Assembly: GCA_030431485.1 (NCBI GenBank)
Contig: JAUIIR010000038.1
Coordinates: forward strand, 1-37,488
Length of the DNA: 37,488 nucleotides
Direction: 5' to 3'
From: Alphaproteobacteria bacterium
GTDB taxonomy: Bacteria; Pseudomonadota; Alphaproteobacteria; Rhodobacterales; Rhodobacteraceae
The notes beneath the pieces are model-generated. The model was given only the letters and a program-made list of their open reading frames with translations, did no database searches and was not told where the DNA came from. The position numbers were made by a program, and so were the translations under genes. Within the stretch, counting starts at the first letter, position 1, and every line of letters starts with the position of its first letter. Of this stretch, positions 8,642 to 15,139 are shown in pieces.

Positions 8642-9181
8642 ATGACATCCTATAAAATCTGGGACCCGTTTGTCCGGGTCTTTCACTGGGCATTGGTGGC
8701 CGGGTTTGCGGCCAATGCCTTGTTCACCGACGACGAAAGCAAGCTGCACGAGTGGCTCGGCTATGCTGTCGTTGCCTTGATTGCCGCACGGCTGGTCTGG
8801 GGTCTGATTGGCCCGCGCTATGCCCGATTTGCATCATTTTGGCCCACGCTGTCCAAAGTCACAGCGCAAGTGTCCGACATTGCCACTGGCCGCAAACGCT
8901 TGCACCTGGGGCATACCCCACTCGGCGCGCTGATGATCTTCAACCTGCTCGGATCGGTCCTGCTTATTGGTGTCACCGGCTACATGATGACCACAGACGC
9001 CTTCTGGGGCATTGATTGGGTTGAAGAAACCCACGAGGCCTTGGTAACGTGGGCTGAAATCTCGATAGTGCTGCACGTTCTTGCAGTGATCTGGGAAAGC
9101 CGTCGGACGGGCGTGAACCTGCCAAGGTCTATGGTCACAGGCGTCAAGACGGTGCCGGATGGAGTCAGGACAGACCCGTGA
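8642..9181 (+). CDS. Cytochrome b561-type membrane protein
   Basis: A 179-residue four-helix di-haem-type cytochrome b of the bacterial b561/Ni-hydrogenase cytochrome b family. It would move electrons within the inner membrane. Candidate haem ligands are His15 (RVFHW), His36 (LHEWLGY), His91 (GHTPLG) and His145 (VLHVL), the expected spacing for the family. The N-terminal IWDPFVRVFHW signature is typical. Its stop overlaps the GTG start of the LuxR-type gene in GTGA, so the cytochrome and the regulator are translationally coupled. The redox partners are not in this window apart from the PepSY protein. Confidence 0.9.
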   Translation: MTSYKIWDPFVRVFHWALVAGFAANALFTDDESKLHEWLGYAVVALIAARLVWGLIGPRYARFASFWPTLSKVTAQVSDIATGRKRLHLGHTPLGALMIFNLLGSVLLIGVTGYMMTTDAFWGIDWVEETHEALVTWAEISIVLHVLAVIWESRRTGVNLPRSMVTGVKTVPDGVRTDP

Positions 9182-9696
9182 CATTTCAGTCATCCACCAA
9201 ACCGGTATCCCTGCTGGTCCTGATCGTCGCGCAAACCCTATGCGCGGCGTTCTTCCTCTGGGATGTTGTTATCGATGGGTTCGAACTTGGCTTCACAGCC
9301 TTCTTCACCAGTCATTTCGTGATCGAGCTACTTGCGGTTCTGGCGCTGATTGCCGGTGTGGCCTTCGAAACCCGCTACCTGTTTGCCCTGCTTCGCCGAA
9401 AAGCGCATCTTGAAGAGCAACTGGGTCTGGCTGCAGGCGCGTTTCATGACATTGTCGAAGCGCGATTTGACGCATGGTCTTTGACGCCCTCGGAACGCGA
9501 TGTCGCCCTGTTTACCCTCAAAGGCTTCAGTATTGCCGAAATCGCAGAGCTGCGCGGCTCAGCCGAAGGCACGGTCAAAGCCCATTTGAACGGTATTTAC
9601 AGAAAAGCGGATGTGGCCGGGCGTGGCCCGTTTGTCAGCCTCTTTATCGAAGACCTGATGTCGATCCCGCCCGCGCCATCCGAGGTGGCCGCGTGA
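9178..9696 (+). CDS. Membrane-tethered LuxR-type transcriptional regulator
   Basis: A 172-residue protein with two N-terminal hydrophobic helices (about residues 10-31 and 43-65), a short charged coiled segment (68-83), and a C-terminal LuxR/GerE helix-turn-helix (about 100-160). The HTH has the usual LTPSERDVALFTLKGFSIAEIA, SAEGTVKAHLNGIYRKADV pattern. No receiver, PAS or autoinducer-binding domain is present, so the input must come through the membrane part or a partner. The start is GTG inside the cytochrome stop (GTGA). The gene order argues that it senses or controls the PepSY/b561 system. I do not recognise a characterised family member. Confidence 0.85.
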   Translation: MTFQSSTKPVSLLVLIVAQTLCAAFFLWDVVIDGFELGFTAFFTSHFVIELLAVLALIAGVAFETRYLFALLRRKAHLEEQLGLAAGAFHDIVEARFDAWSLTPSERDVALFTLKGFSIAEIAELRGSAEGTVKAHLNGIYRKADVAGRGPFVSLFIEDLMSIPPAPSEVAA

Positions 9697-9750
9697 CAAG
9701 GCCGATCGGCTCTGGCATTCTGTCGTCCGGAGCAGAGAGGCAGAATTTGC

Positions 9751-9894
9751 ATGACCAATTCACTGGCAATCGGATTGGGGTTGTTGATCCTGGGCGGATT
9801 GGCTGTTGATGCGTTCCTGACTGGCGGTGACGGGTTTATGTTCCTCGCGAGCAAGGGTCTGGATCTGCTCGAATGGATCGCATTCTGGCGCTGA
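9751..9894 (+). CDS. 47-residue membrane microprotein
   Basis: ATG at 9751 opens a 47-residue frame ending TGA at 9892-9894. It has one hydrophobic helix (LAIGLGLLILGGLAVDAFL), a Gly-Asp turn, then an amphipathic helix ending LDLLEWIAFWR. The aromatic, basic end looks like a membrane-interface anchor. It lies 54 bases after the LuxR-type gene on the same strand and probably belongs to that unit. GCAGAGAGG about 12 bases upstream is a weak ribosome-binding site. I recall short proteins with a similar ending in related genomes, sometimes named as glyceraldehyde-3-phosphate dehydrogenase by mistake. Function is unknown. Confidence 0.65.
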   Translation: MTNSLAIGLGLLILGGLAVDAFLTGGDGFMFLASKGLDLLEWIAFWR

Positions 9895-9909
9895 AGCGGT
9901 CCGACGCAC

Positions 9910-10548
9910 CTAACGCAAATCGCGCAGCGATTTGGGCCTGAGACTGGCCTGAGTGGCCGAGAACGGCAAATTCATGTTGGTCTGAGACTTGGCTACCACA
10001 ATGTCGTGGTAATAGTTCCAGTTGTGCATATTCGCTTCGGTCAGAGGTTTGAAATACGCGCAGCCCGCACCGTGTGTCAGTTCATACAGGTTCATCCAGT
10101 TGTTCATGTAGAACCGTGCCCCTTCATAATCGAGCACCTTCGCCCCATCGCCATCACGGATAAGAGAGTTGATGTGGCGGGCAAAGGGTTCGAACCGCGC
10201 GGCCTCCGAGGTGATGAAGATCAGCGATACAAACGCTTTCTTGTCCTCTTGATTGCGCTGCGGCCCCGCGACTTCGAGCGCTCCGTGAATATGCGTGAGG
10301 TTGAACGGATGCGGCAGGGGTTTCTTCGCATAGCTCTCTTCTACTGCACTCAAGCGGTGCCCGTTGATCACCTTCACGTAGTATGGAGCCTGGGTCTGGA
10401 TGCCGATTGTCACGGATTTGGACTTGTTCTTAAGCGCGCCCGTCAGTGTCACTTCAAGCAGTTCTTGCGGTTTTTCATTGAACGACCGGCGGAGCGCCTC
10501 GATCATGTCGAGATACTGCCCGCCCAGAATATCAAAACTTTGTGCCAT
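9910..10548 (-). CDS. Conserved hypothetical protein, 212 residues
   Basis: I do not recognise this family. It is a soluble alpha/beta protein with no signal peptide or membrane segment. The N-terminus (AQSFDILGGQYLDMIEALRR) looks helical. The central part has strands (SVTIGIQ, YYVKVING, AFVSLIFIT), and a Trp/Tyr-rich C-terminal region follows (YMNNWMNLYELT, NMHNWNYYHDIV). ATG at 10548 is preferred; a TTG at 10593 would add 15 basic residues without a ribosome-binding site. It is convergent with the PepSY/b561/LuxR unit and divergent from gap2. Nothing in the context fixes a function. Confidence 0.7.
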   Translation of the reverse strand: MAQSFDILGGQYLDMIEALRRSFNEKPQELLEVTLTGALKNKSKSVTIGIQTQAPYYVKVINGHRLSAVEESYAKKPLPHPFNLTHIHGALEVAGPQRNQEDKKAFVSLIFITSEAARFEPFARHINSLIRDGDGAKVLDYEGARFYMNNWMNLYELTHGAGCAYFKPLTEANMHNWNYYHDIVVAKSQTNMNLPFSATQASLRPKSLRDLR

Positions 10549-10848
10549 GACCGATCCATCAAATCGCGTCCGGCGGCGGAATTCACCGTTCAAAAAGAAA
10601 TATCGGAGGAACGGATCCGCCGCTGGAACGTCTGTAAAACAATAGACACATGATAGGCACGCCAGATGCCGTCTGTCAAAATCGAAGCCGTTTGAACCGC
10701 AAGGAAATTCGGCATCACGACACCACGTTCAGCGTCGCAGGCATCTTGCGCAATGGCGGCGCATCGCTTGACAGCTTTGTCGGGTTCTGTTTGTTAGCGA
10801 TAACAGAACTGGGCAGCATCTCCTGTCGAAACCAGTGAGGACACGCAT
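10549..10848. promoter_or_regulatory. Divergent intergenic region with gap2 control elements
   Basis: This 300-base gap has no convincing gene. It holds a TTGACA at 10768-10773, a weaker promoter pair TTGTCG/GATAAC (10777-10782 and 10799-10804, spacing 16), the palindrome at 10792-10805, and GAGGA before the gap2 start. The short open frame at 10650-10838 has no family-like features. Confidence 0.5.
10792..10805. promoter_or_regulatory. LacI-type palindromic operator upstream of gap2
   Basis: TGTTAGCGATAACA is a 14-base palindrome with one mismatch and a central CG, the usual architecture of LacI-family operators. It overlaps a possible -10 element (GATAAC), so binding would most simply repress gap2. 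The left half matches elements at 5572-5614 and 33299-33306. Confidence 0.5.
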
Positions 10849-11850
10849 ATGAGCACCAAAGTCGCCATCAACGGATTCGGACGCATCGGCCGCAACATCC
10901 TGCGCGCGATCATCGAGTCCGGCCGGACCGATATCGAAGTTATCGCGATCAACGACCTCGGGCCGGTCGAAACCAACGCGCATCTTCTGCAATATGATAG
11001 CGTGCATGGCCGCTTCCCCGTCGAGGTCAAAACATCGGAAGACACAATCGACGTGGGCCGTGGCCCGATCAAAGTCACCGCGATGCGCAATCCTGCAGAT
11101 CTGCCGTGGTCTGATGTTGATGTGGTGCTCGAATGCACCGGGATCTTCACCAGCAAGGAGGCATGCCAGGCCCATCTCGAAAACGGGGCAAGCCGGGTTC
11201 TTATCTCGGCTCCGGGCAAGGATGCGGACAAGACCATCGTCTACGGCGTCAACCATGACAGCCTGACAGCAGACGATCTGGTTGTCTCGAACGCGTCCTG
11301 CACCACCAATTGCCTGTCTCCTGTTGCCTATGTGCTGAACAATGCCATCGGCATCGAACGCGGTTTCATGACCACGATCCACAGCTACACAGGCGACCAG
11401 CCGACGCTCGACACTATGCACAAAGACCTCTACCGCGCGCGCGCTGCGGCCCTGAGCATGATCCCGACCTCCACCGGGGCGGCGAAAGCCGTTGGTCTGG
11501 TTCTGCCGGAACTGAATGGCAAGCTTGACGGCGTGGCGATCCGCGTGCCGACACCGAACGTGTCGGTCGTCGACCTGACCTTCACCGCCTCTCGCGACAC
11601 CACGGTTGAGGAAATCAATAACGCGATCCGTGCCGCCGCAGATGGCCCGCTCAAGGGCATTCTGGGCTATACCGACAAGCCGCTGGTGTCCTCGGATTTT
11701 AACCACGACCCGCATTCGTCGATCTTCCACACGGATCAGACCAAGGTCATGGACGGCAACATGGTGCGGATCCTGAGCTGGTACGACAATGAATGGGGCT
11801 TCTCGAACCGCATGGCGGACACCGCTGTGGCAATGGGCAAGCTGATCTGA
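10849..11850 (+). CDS. gap: Glyceraldehyde-3-phosphate dehydrogenase, NAD-type paralogue (gap2)
   Basis: A 333-residue class I GAPDH, collinear with gap1. It has INGFGRIGR, Asp36 in INDLGP (the residue that favours NAD), catalytic Cys151 in NASCTTNC, His178 in TIHSYTGDQ, and WYDNEWGF near the end. This is the expected glycolytic form, in contrast to gap1. The ATG at 10849 has GAGGA about 8 bases upstream. The gene stands alone between its palindromic operator and a terminator, about 4.1 kb from gap1. The two copies are clearly diverged, so this is an old duplication or separate acquisition rather than a recent tandem repeat. Confidence 0.96.
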   Translation: MSTKVAINGFGRIGRNILRAIIESGRTDIEVIAINDLGPVETNAHLLQYDSVHGRFPVEVKTSEDTIDVGRGPIKVTAMRNPADLPWSDVDVVLECTGIFTSKEACQAHLENGASRVLISAPGKDADKTIVYGVNHDSLTADDLVVSNASCTTNCLSPVAYVLNNAIGIERGFMTTIHSYTGDQPTLDTMHKDLYRARAAALSMIPTSTGAAKAVGLVLPELNGKLDGVAIRVPTPNVSVVDLTFTASRDTTVEEINNAIRAAADGPLKGILGYTDKPLVSSDFNHDPHSSIFHTDQTKVMDGNMVRILSWYDNEWGFSNRMADTAVAMGKLI

Positions 11851-11874
11851 GATATTTACCAGTTGGTAAAATCG

Positions 11875-11903
11875 ACAAGGCCGGGCACGATACCCGGCCT
11901 TGT
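11875..11903 (+). terminator. Terminator after gap2
   Basis: An 11-bp perfect stem (ACAAGGCCGGG / CCCGGCCTTGT) with a 7-base loop ends in TTCGTTT. It starts 24 bases after the gap2 stop. The T-tract is interrupted, so efficiency is uncertain. Confidence 0.8.
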
Positions 11904-12048
11904 TCGTTTCTGACCCTTGCATCTGATGCAACGCGGGCTTTCGGTTGCGTCAGTTGTTCTGCGCCGCAGCATCCTTATTTTCAGTCCCGTGACCGGTAGC
12001 GCAAACAGTGTTCCGGCACAGGACCATAAAGCAAGGAAAGGACTGACA

Positions 12049-12213
12049 ATGGCCCATCTAATGTCTTCCCTGCGGAACCGTCTTGAAAAGCGGGCCGCCT
12101 ACCATCGCACCGTTCGTGAAATCCGCGCCATGCCGCTGGATGTTGCACTGGACCTGAACATTTATCAGGGCGATGCCGAACGGATCGCAGAAGAAGCGGT
12201 TTACGGAAAGTAA
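12049..12213 (+). CDS. DUF1127 domain small protein
   Basis: A 54-residue basic protein with the DUF1127/YjiS-like pattern: an N-terminal helix rich in Arg (SSLRNRLEKRAAYHRTVREIRAM), then the PLDVALDLNIY turn and DAERIAEEAVYGK. Small DUF1127 proteins in alphaproteobacteria have been linked to RNA turnover and to phosphate and carbon metabolism, but a specific role here is not shown. AAGGAAAGG precedes the ATG at 12049; the longer frame from 11917 is out of keeping with the family. It is a single-gene unit whose stop codon lies inside a strong hairpin. Confidence 0.85.
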   Translation: MAHLMSSLRNRLEKRAAYHRTVREIRAMPLDVALDLNIYQGDAERIAEEAVYGK

Positions 12214-12221
12214 ACCGCTTC
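12193..12221 (+). terminator. Hairpin overlapping the DUF1127 stop codon
   Basis: A perfect 12-bp stem (GAAGCGGTTTAC / GTAAACCGCTTC) has a 5-base loop GGAAA. The TAA stop (12211-12213) sits in the right arm. The T-tract is poor (TCTC), so this may act as a 3'-end stabiliser as much as a terminator. Confidence 0.6.
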
Positions 12222-12294
12222 TCTCAAAGCGAAGATCGGGAAACCTGTATCGGTGGACCCTCCTGGGGTGATGCAGGTTAAGCCGATGCTGCTA

Positions 12295-13014
12295 TTAGAC
12301 AATCTGCGCGCCACGCATGTTTCCCAATGCGCTTGCTGCAACGGATGGGACGACCGTTGACATAAAGTGACAAGTCAGCGGGTCCCCGGCGCCATTGGAT
12401 GGCGGGATGTTGTGGATCCGTCCGGCTGAATTGCCAATCTGACTGACAAGATCACCGACGATATTCACATTTGCAATCTTGGCTGAACTTCGTGAATTCG
12501 GCGTGTCCGACCGTGACAAAGCCCAATGCAGAAACATCGCGCCCGGTCCCAGCACGGTAACAAGCCCGCGCTCGAAAGCCCCCGAAGTCAGCCCAGGTCC
12601 GTTAAAGGATATCCCGCCCAAAGGTGAGAAGCCACTTTGAGTGAGATTGTGCGTTACATATTTGGTCAGGCCACCGCCCAGCGAGTGCCCGCAGATATAT
12701 GTGCTACCGGCCGCGAGGTGATGCGTTGCAATCGCCGACTGGGCAAACAGCATGGCTTCCGAAAACTGAGTGGCCAAGAGCGAATGGCACCCTGCATTGT
12801 GCATCCAGTCCATCGCTGAAGTTTTATCAGTACCTCGGAAGGTGATCACGGCGCATCCACCCACCTGATAAACGCCGCCAGAAAACCCTGTTGAACTTGG
12901 CGGTGTTGCTCTGTCGAGGCGCGTGACGCCTGTAGGGATGCCCTGCTGCGCCAGTGGCATATGGCTGCTGTAAACAATGTCGGCCAACGTGGCCAATTGA
13001 GAAACTGTGGTCAT
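12295..13014 (-). CDS. Class 3 lipase-like alpha/beta hydrolase
   Basis: A 239-residue hydrolase of the fungal-type (class 3) lipase family. The nucleophile elbow is GHSLGG with Ser111, and the strand before it is AVITFRGTD, the usual oxyanion region. Candidate Asp188 lies in NIVGDLVSQIG, the normal place for the acid, and His201 or His216 completes the triad. There is no signal peptide and no lid-like hydrophobic insertion that I can see, so it may be cytoplasmic or exported by a leaderless route. GGAG lies 8 bases upstream of the ATG. It stands alone between the DUF1127 gene and coaD. The substrate is unknown. Confidence 0.85.
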   Translation of the reverse strand: MTTVSQLATLADIVYSSHMPLAQQGIPTGVTRLDRATPPSSTGFSGGVYQVGGCAVITFRGTDKTSAMDWMHNAGCHSLLATQFSEAMLFAQSAIATHHLAAGSTYICGHSLGGGLTKYVTHNLTQSGFSPLGGISFNGPGLTSGAFERGLVTVLGPGAMFLHWALSRSDTPNSRSSAKIANVNIVGDLVSQIGNSAGRIHNIPPSNGAGDPLTCHFMSTVVPSVAASALGNMRGAQIV

Positions 13015-13070
13015 GAATATCTCCGGTCTAATACGGCGATAATGACCAGAGCTCTGTCCCGAGGCAATCT

Positions 13071-13568
13071 TTAACTGGCGCCGAACTTTTCCAGAAGCGC
13101 ACGCTGAACCGGCGCGGTCACAAACTTTGACACGTCGCCGCCAAGCCGGGCAATTTCTTTGACCAGCTTGGAGGCGATTGCCTGATGGCGCGCTTCTGCC
13201 ATGAGGAACACGGTCTCAACACTGTCGTCGAGCGCCCGGTTCATGCCCACCATCTGAAACTCGTATTCAAAATCGGCGACGGCGCGCAGTCCGCGGACAA
13301 TGATCGTCGCATCAACATCACGCGCGCAGTCGATCAGAAGGTTTTCGAACGGGTGGACAACAATCTCGATCCCGGTCTGCTCTGAAAGAGACACACATTC
13401 CGCCTCGATCATTGCAACCCGCTCTTCCAGATCAAAGAGTGGACCTTTGTCCCGATTGATGGCGACACCAATGACAAGCCTGTCCACCAAAGCCGCAGCA
13501 CGGCGGATGATGTCGATATGGCCCATAGTGATCGGGTCGAATGTCCCGGGGTAAAGACCGATGCGCAT
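13071..13568 (-). CDS. coaD: Phosphopantetheine adenylyltransferase
   Basis: A 165-residue CoaD, which joins ATP and 4'-phosphopantetheine to give dephospho-CoA in coenzyme A synthesis. The nucleotidyltransferase motif is complete: YPGTFDPITMGH at the N-terminus (His18), IVRGLRAVADFEYE in the middle, and SKLVKEIARLGGDVSKFV near the end. The length is usual for the family. The ATG at 13568 has GGAG upstream; the frame opens earlier (13613), but the family always begins with MRIGLYPGTFDP or similar. Its product feeds the CoA-dependent MmsA nearby, but it is a separate unit. Confidence 0.96.
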   Translation of the reverse strand: MRIGLYPGTFDPITMGHIDIIRRAAALVDRLVIGVAINRDKGPLFDLEERVAMIEAECVSLSEQTGIEIVVHPFENLLIDCARDVDATIIVRGLRAVADFEYEFQMVGMNRALDDSVETVFLMAEARHQAIASKLVKEIARLGGDVSKFVTAPVQRALLEKFGAS

Positions 13569-13649
13569 GGGCAAGTCTCCGGCAAGTCGTAAGTTGCGCC
13601 TGTCTGGCATCAAAGCGCATCGGAGTGCAAGTCTAAGTCCAGACGGGGC

Positions 13650-14084
13650 TTAGTGCCCCATGATCATGCCTTCCAGAGCGTTCCGTTCCATCGCCAGTTC
13701 CGTCAGCCGCGCTTTGACAACGTCACCAATGGTGATCAGGCCCACCAGTTTTCCGTCTTCGACCACGGGCATGTGCCGGAACCGTCCATCAGTCATCAGC
13801 GTCAGGATATGATCCGCGTCATCATTTCGACCGCAGGTCACCAGCTTTGACGTCATATAGCTTTCGGCGGTGTCCGACAGGCAGGTCGCGCCCCGGTTGG
13901 CCAACTCGCGCACGATGTCGCGCTCAGACAGGATGCCAAGGGCGGTTTCACCGTCATTCGAGACAACCACCGTGCCGATCCGCTTTTCAGAAAGGATTTT
14001 TGCCACCTCAGAAATGGTGGTTCCGGATGTCACCGTCACCACAGCGTCTGTGGCTTTGCTCTTGAGAATGTGATGAACTTGCAT
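13650..14084 (-). CDS. CBS-pair domain protein
   Basis: A 144-residue protein made of two CBS domains (about residues 8-62 and 72-130). The pattern is typical: VVTVTSGTTISEVAKILSEKRIGTVVVSN, LGILSERDIVRELA, then TLMTDGRFRHMPVVEDGKLVGLITIGDVVKARL. CBS pairs bind adenine nucleotides and act as energy sensors; stand-alone forms have no fixed target. GGAGG is 7 bases before the ATG. It lies 81 bases upstream of coaD on the same strand, so a shared transcript is possible. No enzymatic domain is fused. Confidence 0.9.
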   Translation of the reverse strand: MQVHHILKSKATDAVVTVTSGTTISEVAKILSEKRIGTVVVSNDGETALGILSERDIVRELANRGATCLSDTAESYMTSKLVTCGRNDDADHILTLMTDGRFRHMPVVEDGKLVGLITIGDVVKARLTELAMERNALEGMIMGH

Positions 14085-14138
14085 GGTCTGTCCTCCGGTC
14101 CCTGTGCCCTTTCAGCGTCTTCACAGACCCGTGTCCTG

Positions 14139-15041
14139 TCAAGTGCCTGAAAGTAGCGTCTCCAATCGTGTCACTTCTGCGCGCACACCCTGGGCCAAAG
14201 CGGCGGCAAATCGCGTGATCCGGTCAAGCCGCCGATCTTCGGCATGCCGGACGAGGTAGAAGCTGCGCGTGAAGGATAGCTCCTCAATCAGAACCCGCCG
14301 CACGCCGGGCGCAAATGGCAGGGCGAAGTCATGAGCGATACCGATCCCGCCATGCTGTCGCAAAATCTGAATCTGGACCGATGCCGAGTTGGACGCCAGC
14401 GCGACACGTTCAAGGTCGAGGTCGCTGAGGTAATCCAGTTCCTTGTCGAAAATCATGTCCGGGATGTACCCGACAATCCGGTGGTCCCTCAGATCCGCCA
14501 CCGAAGTCAGCGGCGGCCGCGTCGACAAGTACGTGTCGCTGGCCGCAAGATGCAGTTTGTAATCCGTGATCCGCAGAAACGAGAGGCGCGATGCAGTTGG
14601 TGGGCTGACGGTGATGGCCATGTCTGCTTCGCGACGCGACAGGTTGACGACGCGAGGCAGGGCGACGATCTGCAGATCAAGATCAGGGTTGGCTTTCGAC
14701 AGGTCGGCGCAGACCCGAGGCAGGACAAAGTTTGCACAGCCATCGGGTGCGCCGATACGGATCTGCCCGGTCAAGGTGCCGGCCTCACCGGTCAGAACGG
14801 ACGTGGCCCCTTGCATCGCTTGCTCGGCACGCTCTGCATGGTCGATGAGCCTGGTCCCGGCCTCGGTCAAGGTGTAGCCCTGCGGGCTTTTGACAAAAAG
14901 CGCTTGCCCAATGCTTTCTTCAAGGCGCGCCACGCGCCGCCCCACGGTTGCGGGGTCCATCCGCAGCGCCCTGCCCGCGCCCGAGAGAGTCTCATTTCGC
15001 GCGACGGACAGGAAAATACGCAGATCGTCCCAGCTTTGCAT
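14139..15041 (-). CDS. LysR-type transcriptional regulator
   Basis: A 300-residue LysR-family regulator. The winged HTH occupies about residues 1-60 (WDDLRIFLSVARNETLSGAGRALRMDPATVGRRVARLE) and the effector-binding domain about 90-290. DPATVGRR replaces the more common QPAVS recognition helix, as in a subset of alphaproteobacterial LysR proteins. The ATG at 15041 has AAAGG upstream; the frame extends to 15107 but the HTH begins right after the chosen Met. It is divergent from mmsA across a 98-base region with two matching boxes, so control of the valine genes by a catabolic intermediate is the natural inference. Confidence 0.92.
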   Translation of the reverse strand: MQSWDDLRIFLSVARNETLSGAGRALRMDPATVGRRVARLEESIGQALFVKSPQGYTLTEAGTRLIDHAERAEQAMQGATSVLTGEAGTLTGQIRIGAPDGCANFVLPRVCADLSKANPDLDLQIVALPRVVNLSRREADMAITVSPPTASRLSFLRITDYKLHLAASDTYLSTRPPLTSVADLRDHRIVGYIPDMIFDKELDYLSDLDLERVALASNSASVQIQILRQHGGIGIAHDFALPFAPGVRRVLIEELSFTRSFYLVRHAEDRRLDRITRFAAALAQGVRAEVTRLETLLSGT

Positions 15042-15050
15042 GTCGAAACC

Positions 15051-15066
15051 TTTGCATTTTTGCAAA
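15051..15066. promoter_or_regulatory. LysR-type box 1 (lysR proximal)
   Basis: TTTGCA-TTTT-TGCAAA is a perfect inverted repeat. It lies 9 bases from the lysR start codon and touches the AAAGG ribosome-binding site, which fits autorepression. Its centre is 42 bases (four helical turns) from that of box 2. Confidence 0.6.
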
Positions 15067-15095
15067 ACGTATTTGGGATATTGCCTCTTTGCCCC

Positions 15096-15107
15096 GCATT
15101 TTTGCAA
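15096..15107. promoter_or_regulatory. LysR-type box 2 (mmsA proximal)
   Basis: GCATTTTTGCAA repeats 12 bases of box 1 exactly. It is 33 bases before the mmsA start, so it may overlap the mmsA promoter or early leader. Confidence 0.5.
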
Positions 15108-15139
15108 GGCTATGGTGCGCGCGAAAAGGGAGAGTGATC

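Noticed and set aside
10650..10838. 62-codon frame upstream of gap2
   Set aside because: It runs through the gap2 operator and promoter elements and has no family-like pattern or ribosome-binding site.
10729..11931. 400-codon open frame antisense to gap2
   Set aside because: Gap2 is certain; the antisense frame has the His/Arg/Gly/Val bias of shadows and runs through a terminator.
13645..13661. Short GGGGC/GCCCC hairpin at the end of the CBS gene
   Set aside because: Only five base pairs, no T-tract and partly within the coding end; not convincing as a terminator.
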